Below the pieces are notes generated by a model that did no database searches, was not told the DNA's origin, and saw only the letters and a program-made list of their open reading frames with translations. Source: Kiritimatiellia bacterium (GTDB taxonomy: Bacteria > Verrucomicrobiota > Kiritimatiellia > UBA8416 > JADHWI01). From it: a stretch of 64,000 nt of DNA. This document shows, piece after piece, positions 1-7,739 of the stretch. Where the stretch lies: positions 1-64,000 of the forward strand of contig JASLPY010000018.1 of NCBI GenBank assembly GCA_030744755.1, read 5' to 3'. Position numbers and translations under genes: made by a program. How positions within the stretch are numbered: position 1 is the stretch's first letter; each line of letters begins with the position of its first letter.

Positions 1-294
1 TGCGCCCGCCCGAGCGGAGTGTTCCAAGAAGAAGTCAACGGCCTGTTCTAGTGTTCCGTGCCCGTCGAGTTTCTTGACGGCCCGCAGGATGTCCATCCGT
101 TGCGCGTCTGGGATTCCAGTCAAGGCTACCGCGTTGTTCTGACTCTCGATTTTCCTTGCCGCGATTGCCGCCTTTGCCTCGGCCTTCGTCTTGTAGGTTT
201 TGCGCACCCTGCTCACCTTGCCGTTGACGGTCTTTCTTCCATAGTCCACTTGCCAGGATTGCCCGCGCTGCTTGATTGTTGGCTTGCTTCTCAT
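1..294 (-). CDS. Tyrosine recombinase (phage-type integrase), N-terminal part
   Basis: The frame is open from an ATG at 294 to the left edge (98 codons, no stop), so the gene is cut by the window. The start has GGAG nine bases upstream. The visible part begins MRSKPTIKQRGQSWQVDYG and continues with a lysine-rich stretch (KTYKTKAEAKAAIAARK), the usual look of the N-terminal arm-binding domain of integrases. A helical segment near residues 75-95 (GTLEQAVDFFLEHS) resembles the start of the core-binding SAM-like domain. The catalytic domain (R-H-R-Y) would lie outside the window, so the call rests on the N-terminus plus position: it reads away from a tRNA fragment about 100 bases upstream, as integrases do beside their attachment site. 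Confidence 0.7.
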   Translation of the reverse strand, partial: MRSKPTIKQRGQSWQVDYGRKTVNGKVSRVRKTYKTKAEAKAAIAARKIESQNNAVALTGIPDAQRMDILRAVKKLDGHGTLEQAVDFFLEHSARAGA

Positions 295-399
295 GTCTCG
301 CGTCTCCGTGCTGGTTTCAAATGTCAACGCGATTATGGACACAAAGCGGACACAGCGCAAGCAAAAAGCGCGCTTTACTAAGAAATAGGGCCTTACTCA

Positions 400-449
400 G
401 CTGACTCTTAATCAGCGGGTCCAGGGTTCGAGTCCCTGCACCTCTACCA
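400..449 (+). mobile_element. 3' half of tRNA-Lys(CTT), probable attR site
   Basis: Bases 400-416 form a perfect anticodon arm (GCTGA / CTCTTAA / TCAGC, anticodon CTT at 407-409). A 5-base variable loop follows, then a perfect T arm at 422-438 (CAGGG / TTCGAGT / CCCTG), the 3' acceptor strand CACCTCT, discriminator A and CCA at 447-449. The D arm and the 5' acceptor strand (expected AGAGGTG) are absent upstream. The fragment is what an element leaves at its far end after integrating into a tRNA gene. An intact tRNA-Lys(CTT) is expected left of the window. Confidence 0.7.
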
Positions 450-483
450 GCCTTCGCTCGAAGCGTAGCGCAGAGCGAAGGCT
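449..483. repeat. Perfect 11-bp-stem hairpin after the tRNA fragment
   Basis: AGCCTTCGCTC at 449-459 pairs exactly with GAGCGAAGGCT at 473-483 across a 13-base loop. It starts at the last base of the tRNA CCA. There is no T tract, so it looks more like a dispersed palindromic element than a simple terminator. Confidence 0.5.
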
Positions 484-535
484 GCCACGCCGTAGTCAAT
501 CCGAACGGAGTAAGGATTGCGAAGGCGGGCCGATG

Positions 536-588
536 GATCAACACCATAAAGTGGGGCACCCCCCATTTCACCTAGGCACACATTACTC
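536..588. repeat. IS-end repeat, copy 1
   Basis: This 53-base sequence is repeated at 5799-5851 in the same orientation with 3 mismatches. On the minus strand it holds the last codons of an ISL3-type transposase, its TAG stop (572-574) and about 36 bases of trailing sequence. It is therefore the right end of an insertion sequence. Confidence 0.6.
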
Positions 589-787
589 TCAGCCTGTAGT
601 TTTCAAAGTTCCTGAATCCGTAGGCCATCCTGGAGATCATCTCCATCCTATTATGGAAGCCTTCTGTAATTCCATTGTTCTTGCCAAACCGCCACATGGC
701 AGCGATCTCCCCATCCCAGGACCCGAGGGTCCGGCCGAGTGGCTCCATCATCAAAAGGTGCCCCTGGTATTGATGCGGAAGAACCAC
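572..787 (-). pseudogene. ISL3-family transposase, C-terminal remnant
   Basis: The last 50 or so residues (EIAAMWRFGKNNGITEGFHN, then a MISRMAYGFRNFENYRLRV stretch) match the conserved C-terminus of ISL3 (IS204/IS1001/IS1165) transposases, where a Glu precedes GFHN and AYGFRN follows. Reading upstream in the same frame gives Arg-rich noise and a stop near 820. Everything before the C-terminal tail, including the rest of the DDE domain, is missing. This is a decayed or deleted insertion sequence. Confidence 0.7.
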
Positions 788-975
788 ACGCCGCCGCCGG
801 TGAATGAACCGATGATGTAACCGTCCCTAGTGATGGATCGCGCTCCCCCGGGAGCGTAACAGCCGTGGGGCTTACTCGCTGTCGGCGTGGATAATGCGTC
901 TGGCCTTCTTTGACGCACCTTTTCTCGATGTACCGTCCCCGCGATTCCTGCTTCGGAAGGCGCGACATCCGGTGG

Positions 976-1080
976 TCAGGCCCAGTTCACGACTTTGAGA
1001 CCAGGGATCTTCTCGTAGTGCTTAGTGTTGTTGGTGACGACCTTATAGTTGAGGGCCACTGCGGAAAGCGCTCTCCCAGG
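976..1080 (-). pseudogene. VapC-type PIN toxin, C-terminal remnant
   Basis: The final 25 residues before the TGA at 976-978 (LNYKVVTNNTKHYEKIPGLK, then VVNWA) are the characteristic tail of VapC/PIN ribonucleases: the VTNN motif with its late acidic-site loop, then the IPGL-x-x-x-NW ending. No preceding PIN core with the earlier Asp/Glu residues is found upstream, and no VapB antitoxin is visible. It overlaps the upstream region of the next plus-strand gene, so it is a dead fragment. Confidence 0.6.
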
Positions 1081-1238
1081 CGAAATCTTGCCCATGCGGT
1101 CGGGTTTCCCGTATGCTTCAGTCAGAAATCGGGGATTTGACGTGGCGCTTAGCCCATCCTTATAGGAGAAAATACATGCAAGTTCATGCACAATCTATCC
1201 CAGTGGGAAAGCAGGATGATGGAGAAGAGGTGAAGCGA

Positions 1239-2570
1239 ATGAAGAAGAAAGATGGGTTGTTGATTCCGAGGACGCGACGGCAGTTCCTGAAGACGGCTGC
1301 CGCGGCAGGGGGTGCGGTTGCAATGCCGTACATGATTCCGAGTTCCGCTTTGGGGAAAGACGGGCACACGGCGCCGAGTAACCGGATTGTCATGGGGGGA
1401 ATCGGCATTGGCGGGCGCGGGAGCCTGGACCTTCGGGTTTTCCTGGGCCATAAGGATGTGCAGTTCGTGGGGATCTGCGATGTGCAGAAGGCGCGGTGTG
1501 AGGCGGCGGTAAAACGGGTGAACGCCAAGTACGGAAACAACGCGTGCAAGACGTACAGCAACATCCATGAGATCGTGGCGCAACCGGATATCGACGCGAT
1601 GCTGATTGCCACGGGAGACCGCTGGCATGCCCCGGCCGCGATCCTGGCCATGCGCGCAGGTAAGGATGTGTATGTCGAGAAGCCCTCCTGTTTTACCATG
1701 GATGAAGGTTTGCGGGTGGTGGAAACGGCCAGGCGGTACGGTTGCGTCTACCAGACGGGGACACAGCGGCTGAGTGAGCCGAACCACGTGTTCGCAATCC
1801 AGATGGCTTTGAGCGGGCGGCTGGGGAAGATTCACACGGTGTATGCGGACATTCGCTACCGTGGCGGTAACCGCTTTGACTGGCTGCCGGGCCAGCCGCA
1901 GCCGTCGAAGGACGTGGTGGACTGGGACGCCTGGCTGGGCACGGCCCCGTGGCGGCCCTACAACCAAACGTATCTGAATCACGGTTGGTATAACTACTAT
2001 GATTTTGCAACGGACACGGCGATGTGGGGGGCGCACACGATCGCGCAATGCGTAGCCGGTCTGGACATGAAGGGTGTGACACACATCGAGTTCGAGTTTG
2101 CCAAGAAGGGCGAGACCATCGTCACCAAGCTCTCCAATGGTGTGAAGATGGTGTTGATACGCAACGGCAATGTGACGCCGTGGAAACCGAACGAGTACTG
2201 GCGCGGTGCCTGCGGCGAGCGTTTCGACGGCCCCGAGGGATGGGCCGGTGCGGCCGACGGCTATTCCAAGCCCGACGTCTCATCGTCGAAGCTGCTTGTC
2301 GAGTACAAGAAGGTCCTGGCCGAGTACACGACCAGCACCCAGCGTTCGCTCAATCACTGGCGGAACTTCCTGGACTGCGTGAAGTCGCGCCAGGCCCCCG
2401 TCGCGAATGAGGACGTGATGTACAACTCCATGATCATGTGCCTGGCCGCGGACATCTGCGATCTTCTGCAGCGCAACCTGAAGTTCGACTTCATCAAAGC
2501 GGAGTTCGTGGACGATCCCGAGGCCAACCGCCTCCGGGCCAGGGCGATGCGGGAATCGTGGTGTGTATAA
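1239..2570 (+). CDS. Tat-exported Gfo/Idh/MocA family oxidoreductase
   Basis: This is a 443-residue NAD(P)-dependent sugar oxidoreductase. The N-terminus carries a twin-arginine signal (TRRQFLKTAAAAGG) ending near SSALG. The Rossmann fold follows (IGIGGRGSLD), then the family EKP motif (DVYVEKPSC), whose Lys is catalytic in relatives. I chose the ATG at 1239 (GGAGAAGAGG upstream) because it puts the RR pair near residue 13. An in-frame ATG at 1176, also with AGGAG, is the alternative. The gene ends where the DUF1080 gene begins, so the two are probably co-transcribed. Exported members are thought to oxidise sugars, often at C3, with a tightly held cofactor; the substrate here is unknown. Confidence 0.85.
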   Translation: MKKKDGLLIPRTRRQFLKTAAAAGGAVAMPYMIPSSALGKDGHTAPSNRIVMGGIGIGGRGSLDLRVFLGHKDVQFVGICDVQKARCEAAVKRVNAKYGNNACKTYSNIHEIVAQPDIDAMLIATGDRWHAPAAILAMRAGKDVYVEKPSCFTMDEGLRVVETARRYGCVYQTGTQRLSEPNHVFAIQMALSGRLGKIHTVYADIRYRGGNRFDWLPGQPQPSKDVVDWDAWLGTAPWRPYNQTYLNHGWYNYYDFATDTAMWGAHTIAQCVAGLDMKGVTHIEFEFAKKGETIVTKLSNGVKMVLIRNGNVTPWKPNEYWRGACGERFDGPEGWAGAADGYSKPDVSSSKLLVEYKKVLAEYTTSTQRSLNHWRNFLDCVKSRQAPVANEDVMYNSMIMCLAADICDLLQRNLKFDFIKAEFVDDPEANRLRARAMRESWCV

Positions 2571-2583
2571 GGAGGAACTACCG

Positions 2584-5500
2584 ATGAGATATATCTACAC
2601 TATATACATGCTGGTCCTCGCCACGGTGGCGTTTGGCCAGGAGAAGAGTTTGTTCAACGGCAAGGATCTGACGGGCTGGGACGCCAAACCGGGATGGTGG
2701 ACCGTTGAAGACGGTGCACTAACCAGTGAGAGCACCGCGGAGAAACCGTGCAAGAAATGCAATTACCTGATCTGGAAAGGCGGCGAGCCGGGCGATTTCG
2801 AGTTGACGCTCGATTTCAAACTGACCGGCCAGGGCAACTCCGGGATCCAGATCCGTTCCGAGAGACGGCCGGACTTTGACACCTATGGTTACCAGGCGGA
2901 CATGGACTGGGACGGCAAGCTGGTCGGCTACGTCTACCACCACAAACGTGGTCTGATCGCGGCACGCGGCCAGAAGGTTGTGATCCCGCCCCGGGGCGAG
3001 AAGAAGGTCGAGACCATCGGCGATGCCGCCAAGCTCAAAGAGGTCTACAAGAAAGGGGATTGGAACCAATACAAAATCCTCTGCCGGGGGCCGAACATCA
3101 GCCTCCACGTGAACGGCACGCTGATGTGCCAGGTCACAGACAACGACGCCAAGACCGCTAAGCCCGACGGGATCATCGCGCTGCAGATGCACCCGGGTCC
3201 GCCGATGAAGGTCCAGTTCAAGAACATCATGCTCAAACCGCTGGGTCCAGTAAAGAAGACGCAGGAGTCAGTGAAGAAGACGGGAAACGAGACACAGTTG
3301 ACGCTGGCGGGGGCCAATTGGATCTGGAACCCGGTCGGCCGGCCCCAGGTCAGCGCACCGGTCGGACCCCTGGCGTTGCGACGTACCTTCAAGATTAAGG
3401 ACCCGACCCAGCTCGCGTCCGCCCGCCTCATCCTGACGGCTGACGACGCGTACGTCTTCAACGTCAATGGCGAAAAACTCATCAGCCATGACTACTGGCC
3501 GGAGGTAAAGCAGGCTGAGATCCCACTTAAACTCCTGGGCAAAGACAACGTGCTCGCAGTCGCGGCCCAAAACGCCGGGGCCAAACCAAGCCCCGCCGGT
3601 GTCATCGCCAAACTGCTCCTCAAATTCAAAGATGGCAAGAGTCAAACCATCGTGACCGACGGCCAATGGAAGACGGCGCCAAAAGGCGGTCCGAACTGGA
3701 AGACAACCGCGGGCGACGATTCCAAATGGGAATCCGCTAAGGTCCTGGGCGCGTACGGGGTGGCGCCCTGGGGGACACCTGCCCCCGGAGGCGAGGCCGT
3801 GAAAGCCACGAAAGTCGGCGCGCTTGACGAGGCCCAACTGATTGCTGTGCTCCAGTCCGGTGCAGGGCAGAAAGAGAAGACGGATGCCTGCCGCGAACTG
3901 GGCCGGATCGGCACGGCAGCGTGTGTGCCTGCCCTGGCCGCGTTGTTGACGGACGAAAAGCTCTCGCACATGGCGCGCTACGGATTGGAGCCAATCCTTT
4001 GCCCGGAGGCGGACGAAGCCTTGCGCAACGCACTGGGGCAGCTCAAAGGCCTGCACCTTGCGGGGCTGGTGAGCACCCTTGGGCTGCGGGGGGACGAGAA
4101 GTCTGTCCCGGCAATAATCGGCTTGCTGAAGGATTCAGACCCGAATGTGGCATTGCAGGCAGCGCGGGCCCTGGGCCGCATCGGCGGTGCCGGGCCTGCC
4201 AAGGCGCTGCAAGCTACACTGTCCGGGACCAAAGGTACCCAGCGCGCGGCAGTTTGCGATGCCCTTTTTGAGTGCGCCGAGGCCTCTATGGCTGCGGGTC
4301 ATGACGAGCAGGCGACTGCCATCTACGACGCGCTCCGGGGCCTGCCCGATGCCGCCCCGGAGGTGGAGGCCGGCGCATTGCGCGGCGCTATCCTGTCACG
4401 CGGCAAAGACGGGCTGCCGTTGCTGGCGGAGTCGATCCGCGGTGCGGATATCCAAACCGCTGAAACGGCCGCGAAGGCCGCGCTCGAGTCAAAAGAAGCG
4501 GATGTCGCCATTGTGCTGGCCGGAGAAATCGAGAAACTCCAGGCGGACCGCCAGATCCTGGTGGCTGAAGTACTCGGGAAGCGCCGTGACGTCAAAGCAC
4601 TTCCCGCGTTGCTCGCCCTGACCAAAGCAGAAGACACGTCCGTCCGGGTGGCCGCACTGCGGGCCGCCGCGGAGATTGGTGGTACCGGACCGATCGCACC
4701 GTTGATTGCGCTGATGAAAGACCCGGACGCGCAAGTGGCGAAGGCCGCGACAGACGCGCTGGCCGGTCTGCGCGGCCACGCGGTGGACCAGGCGGTCATC
4801 CAGACCCTGAAGACGTCCGACCCGGCGTTCCAGGTGAAAATGGTAGACCAGATAGCCCGTCGCCGAATCCTGTCAGCCGTGCCCGTCCTGGCCGAACGGA
4901 TGGCGGACGAAAACGATGCAGTACGGGTCGCGGTCATTCAGACTTTCGGCCGGCTCGCTGGTCCTAAGCACCTTCCCCAACTCCTCGAGCGGATCGTTGG
5001 CTGTACGAACCCCAGGGACATCGCCGCACTGGGCAAGGCGATTACGTCCATTTGTGCAGCGGCGGATGATCCGAAGGCCTGCGCCCCCGTTCTCACGCCC
5101 GCATTGACCAAGGCGGGTAACGCTGTAAAGCCCGAGCTGTTGAAGGCTCTGAAACTGGCCGGCGGCCCCGAGGCTTTGAAGGCTGTCCGCGGCGCTGTCG
5201 ATGATCCGGACAAAGGCGTGCACACCGCCGCCATCCGGACGCTCAGCGAGTGGCCGACCCCTGACGTTGCACCGGTGCTGCTGGCTTTGGCGAAGAACTC
5301 CACGGAGGAATTGGACAAGGTTCTCAGCCTGCGAGGGTACCTGGACATCGCCATGCGCAAGGAGGTGCCGCCCCCGACCAAGCTCGGCATCTGCCGCAAC
5401 GCTGCGCCGCTGATCCGGCGCGATGACGAGAAGCGCATGCTGCTCGGCGCGCTGTCCGCCCTGCGCAACCCGGCGTCATTCCCCCTGGTCACCCCGTACC

Positions 5501-5679
5501 TGGACGATGCCGCCGTGAAGCGGGACGCCGTGGCCACGGTCATGACCATCATGAAGCAGGCCGGAAAAAGGGCCCATACCCCGGCAGGGAAAGCTGCGTT
5601 GCAGAAGGTGATCCAGGTCTCCGGAGCCAACTCTCCTTCCGCGAAGGAGGCCAAAGGGCTGCTGAAGAAGATAGAGTAA
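2584..5679 (+). CDS. DUF1080 (3-keto-glycoside hydrolase-like) protein with HEAT repeats
   Basis: 1031 residues with a signal peptide (MRYIYTIYMLVLATVAFG). An AAGGAGGA ribosome site lies just upstream, spanning the stop of the previous gene, so translation is probably coupled. Residues about 20-220 form a DUF1080 concanavalin-like domain (SLFNGKDLTGWDAK, GNSGIQIRS), a family now known as 3-keto-disaccharide hydrolases. Residues about 240-400 form a beta-sandwich like the N-terminal domain of alpha-L-rhamnosidases (NGEKLISHDYW, DNVLAVAAQN). From about 410 to the end there are many HEAT/PBS-type helical repeats (VPALAALLTDE, DPNVALQAARALGRIGG). With the upstream Gfo/Idh it fits an oxidise-then-cleave route for glycosides outside the cytoplasm. 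The HEAT part may hold a partner protein or polymer. Confidence 0.8.
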   Translation: MRYIYTIYMLVLATVAFGQEKSLFNGKDLTGWDAKPGWWTVEDGALTSESTAEKPCKKCNYLIWKGGEPGDFELTLDFKLTGQGNSGIQIRSERRPDFDTYGYQADMDWDGKLVGYVYHHKRGLIAARGQKVVIPPRGEKKVETIGDAAKLKEVYKKGDWNQYKILCRGPNISLHVNGTLMCQVTDNDAKTAKPDGIIALQMHPGPPMKVQFKNIMLKPLGPVKKTQESVKKTGNETQLTLAGANWIWNPVGRPQVSAPVGPLALRRTFKIKDPTQLASARLILTADDAYVFNVNGEKLISHDYWPEVKQAEIPLKLLGKDNVLAVAAQNAGAKPSPAGVIAKLLLKFKDGKSQTIVTDGQWKTAPKGGPNWKTTAGDDSKWESAKVLGAYGVAPWGTPAPGGEAVKATKVGALDEAQLIAVLQSGAGQKEKTDACRELGRIGTAACVPALAALLTDEKLSHMARYGLEPILCPEADEALRNALGQLKGLHLAGLVSTLGLRGDEKSVPAIIGLLKDSDPNVALQAARALGRIGGAGPAKALQATLSGTKGTQRAAVCDALFECAEASMAAGHDEQATAIYDALRGLPDAAPEVEAGALRGAILSRGKDGLPLLAESIRGADIQTAETAAKAALESKEADVAIVLAGEIEKLQADRQILVAEVLGKRRDVKALPALLALTKAEDTSVRVAALRAAAEIGGTGPIAPLIALMKDPDAQVAKAATDALAGLRGHAVDQAVIQTLKTSDPAFQVKMVDQIARRRILSAVPVLAERMADENDAVRVAVIQTFGRLAGPKHLPQLLERIVGCTNPRDIAALGKAITSICAAADDPKACAPVLTPALTKAGNAVKPELLKALKLAGGPEALKAVRGAVDDPDKGVHTAAIRTLSEWPTPDVAPVLLALAKNSTEELDKVLSLRGYLDIAMRKEVPPPTKLGICRNAAPLIRRDDEKRMLLGALSALRNPASFPLVTPYLDDAAVKRDAVATVMTIMKQAGKRAHTPAGKAALQKVIQVSGANSPSAKEAKGLLKKIE

Positions 5680-5798
5680 ATGCTTGCGTTCACGCTGGGT
5701 CCAAAAGGACATGAAGGGCCGTTCGTGATACAAATCAAGAATATAGCCACGGAGTGAAAACACGATGCCATAACATGGCGGCAAAGAGATCGATGGTA

Positions 5799-5851
5799 GA
5801 TCAACACCACAAAGTGGGGCAACCCACATTTCACCTAGGCACACATTACTC
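5799..5851. repeat. IS-end repeat, copy 2 (solo)
   Basis: 50 of 53 bases match 536-588 in the same orientation. Only the last five transposase codons and the trailing end survive. The bases beyond 5851 belong to the next gene and show no transposase similarity, so this is a solo end left by deletion or one-ended movement. Confidence 0.6.
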
Positions 5852-5856
5852 CGGGA

Positions 5857-6402
5857 TCACAGCCCCAGCAGTTGTGCAAGCTGTGCAGCCCTGCGGGCGC
5901 TGATATCGCGCAGGGTGTTGTAGTCTGCCTGGGCAAGATCGTCCTGCCCAAGAGCCTTGTAGGAAATGCTGCGGTGGTAATAGGCATCAGCGTACTTGTT
6001 GCTCTGTCCAAGGGCCAGGGTCAGATCCGCAACGGCACCCTCGTGATCGCCCTTTTCCTGCTTCGCAACGCCTCGTCCCTTGTAGGCCGTGGAAGGATTT
6101 GCGCTCAGGCCAATTGCGGATGTCAAACTGGTGACGGCCAAATCGTACGCGCCGTCACCACCCGTTTCGTCACCGCCTGCGGCAAACGATCTGGCCTTGG
6201 CGATATAGGCTTCGCCCAGAAACACATGCAGGCGCCCATCCTGGGGCGTTGCTGTTATCTCGTCGGAGTAAAGGGCTATGGCAGCATCATAGTCGCCTTC
6301 ACTGAGTTTCTCGCCGGCGTCATTGACCCCTTCCGCCGATAGGTTGGAAACGCAAACAAACAGGGACAGGACGGCAACAAAAAGAAAAAACAGAGTCTTC
6401 AT
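5857..6402 (-). CDS. Exported TPR-repeat protein
   Basis: 181 residues, starting with a signal peptide (MKTLFFLFVAVLSLFVCVSNLSA written in short: hydrophobic core at residues 4-18, cut near LSA-EG). The rest consists of tetratricopeptide repeats: residues 30-60 (GDYDAAIALYSDEI), 85-125 (YDLAVTSLTSAIGLSANPST) and 115-150 (GDHEGAVADLTLALGQSN). GAGGAG lies 11 bases before the ATG. It ends 6 bases from the solo IS end. TPR proteins mediate protein contacts and no specific partner can be named. It stands alone, transcribed towards the IS remnant. Confidence 0.75.
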   Translation of the reverse strand: MKTLFFLFVAVLSLFVCVSNLSAEGVNDAGEKLSEGDYDAAIALYSDEITATPQDGRLHVFLGEAYIAKARSFAAGGDETGGDGAYDLAVTSLTSAIGLSANPSTAYKGRGVAKQEKGDHEGAVADLTLALGQSNKYADAYYHRSISYKALGQDDLAQADYNTLRDISARRAAQLAQLLGL

Positions 6403-6547
6403 AGGAATATACTCCTCGCTAACAATTCTATGGCATTCAGAAACTCGTGCTCACACACACGTAAAGTATCAAGGAAAGCCTGCGCCCATGTCAATCTCTT
6501 CTGAGCTTGAGCTTTTTTCGCGTGGCCTCTTCTGAGACGCGAGTCTC

Positions 6548-6613
6548 TGTAGCGGAACTTGCAAAAAGTTCCGACCTTCGCGGGGATCGGAAGTCTTTGC
6601 GACTTCCGCTACA
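6548..6613. repeat. Double-hairpin palindromic element
   Basis: Two adjacent hairpins, each with an 8-bp stem and 5-base loop: CGGAACTT/AAGTTCCG at 6553-6573 and CGGAAGTC/GACTTCCG at 6588-6608. The outer ends TGTAGCGGAA (6548-6557) and TTCCGCTACA (6604-6613) are also reverse complements, so the whole unit can fold in two ways. It lies between the TPR and kinase genes with no reading frame. Confidence 0.65.
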
Positions 6614-6644
6614 CGCATCCGGCGCTCGATCCTCCCCTACCCTC

Positions 6645-7727
6645 CTACCGCCTCACACGGGCATTGCCTTCCCAGATACTCCAGACCTGGTCTTCGTCGG
6701 CGGGCTGGGCATAATCCGTAAGCAGCGTTGTCACCAATGCTCCACTTGCCCAGCCAAACGGGATCCACTTTTCCGGTGACCAGCCCCTGAGGATTGCGTA
6801 GAGCAGGCCGCCAACAAAGCCGTCACCACCGCCTATGCGGTCAAGGACACCGATCTCGCGTGGCTCAACCACGTGCCAACTGTCGCCTTCAGCCACGATT
6901 CCGCCCCAGCGGTGGCAGTCTGCATTGACTACCTCTCGCAAGGTCGTGGCAAAAACAGAAGCGTTCGGATAGGCGGTCTTAACACGGTCAATCATAGCCT
7001 TGAAGCCTTCTATCTTGGCGGCCAGGTCCTTGCCACCGGCCTCCGGACCCTCGATCTGCAGGCAAAGCTGAAAATCCTCTTCGTTGCCGATAAGGATGTC
7101 GGACATCCCGGCAATCTCCTTGAAGATCTCATGCAACTCCTGCTCCCGACCCTCCCAGAAGGAAGCACGATGGTTCAGGTCAAACGATACCCTCGTTCCA
7201 TACTTCTTGGCAGCCCTGGCGATATCCAGACAGAAAGCGCTGGTTTCAGACGACAAAGCGCCGACCAGCCCCGAGAGATGTACGACCTGCACACCTTCCT
7301 CGCCGAAGATTCTGTCGAGATCGAAATCCTTTGCGTTAAGACTACGCCCCACTTCACCTGCGCGGTCGTTCTGAACACGTGGCCCTCGGGAACCCCTACC
7401 GCTGTCAGCCAGGTTGAACTGATGACGATAGCCCCATGGACCTCCCTGCTCGACGTCAGGACCTTCATAGTCCATGTGACGGGCAGCCAGGTTGTCCTTG
7501 ATCATTCGTGAAACAGGGCTTCCCTTGACGAAAGCCGTAAGCACCTTCACCGGCAACCCCAGGTAGGACGCGACACTGGCCACGTTGGATTCCGCACTCG
7601 TGACCTGGATTCTGAATGTATCGCTGCAATGAAACGGTTGACCGTTTTCAGGAGTCAACCTCACCCCCATGCTCGTAGGAACCAGAAGGGCGTAAGCGCA
7701 GTCATCTCTCAATTCAATAGTCATCAT
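6645..7727 (-). CDS. PfkB-family sugar kinase (2-keto-3-deoxygluconate kinase-like)
   Basis: 360 residues of the ribokinase/PfkB fold. Near the N-terminus the SNVASVASYLGLPVKVLTAF stretch gives the substrate-binding glycines and Asn. Near residue 205 VSFDLNHRASFW matches the family DxN-R pattern of KDG kinases. Near residue 300 DRIGGGDGFVGGLL is the PfkB signature 2 with the catalytic Asp and anion hole. GAGGAAAG precedes two adjacent ATGs. Phosphorylation of a keto-deoxy sugar acid is the best guess. The gene is last in the block that begins with the kelch-symporter fusion, 12 bases from the acetylesterase gene. Classical sialate catabolism uses a ROK kinase, so the exact substrate is open. 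Confidence 0.8.
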   Translation of the reverse strand: MMTIELRDDCAYALLVPTSMGVRLTPENGQPFHCSDTFRIQVTSAESNVASVASYLGLPVKVLTAFVKGSPVSRMIKDNLAARHMDYEGPDVEQGGPWGYRHQFNLADSGRGSRGPRVQNDRAGEVGRSLNAKDFDLDRIFGEEGVQVVHLSGLVGALSSETSAFCLDIARAAKKYGTRVSFDLNHRASFWEGREQELHEIFKEIAGMSDILIGNEEDFQLCLQIEGPEAGGKDLAAKIEGFKAMIDRVKTAYPNASVFATTLREVVNADCHRWGGIVAEGDSWHVVEPREIGVLDRIGGGDGFVGGLLYAILRGWSPEKWIPFGWASGALVTTLLTDYAQPADEDQVWSIWEGNARVRR

Positions 7728-7739
7728 CTTTCCTCAATG

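Noticed and set aside
400-449. Complete tRNA-Lys gene
   Set aside because: No D arm and no 5' acceptor strand complementary to CACCTCT lie upstream; only the 3' half is present.
1149-2084. 311-codon minus-strand frame
   Set aside because: It is antisense to the Gfo/Idh gene, with Arg/Pro/His-rich noise and no domain; a shadow of high-GC coding DNA.
4938-5834. 298-codon minus-strand frame
   Set aside because: Antisense to the HEAT repeats and rich in Ser/Arg/Ala with no motif. Its first codons fall in the IS-end repeat, which explains the likeness to a frame at 317-571.
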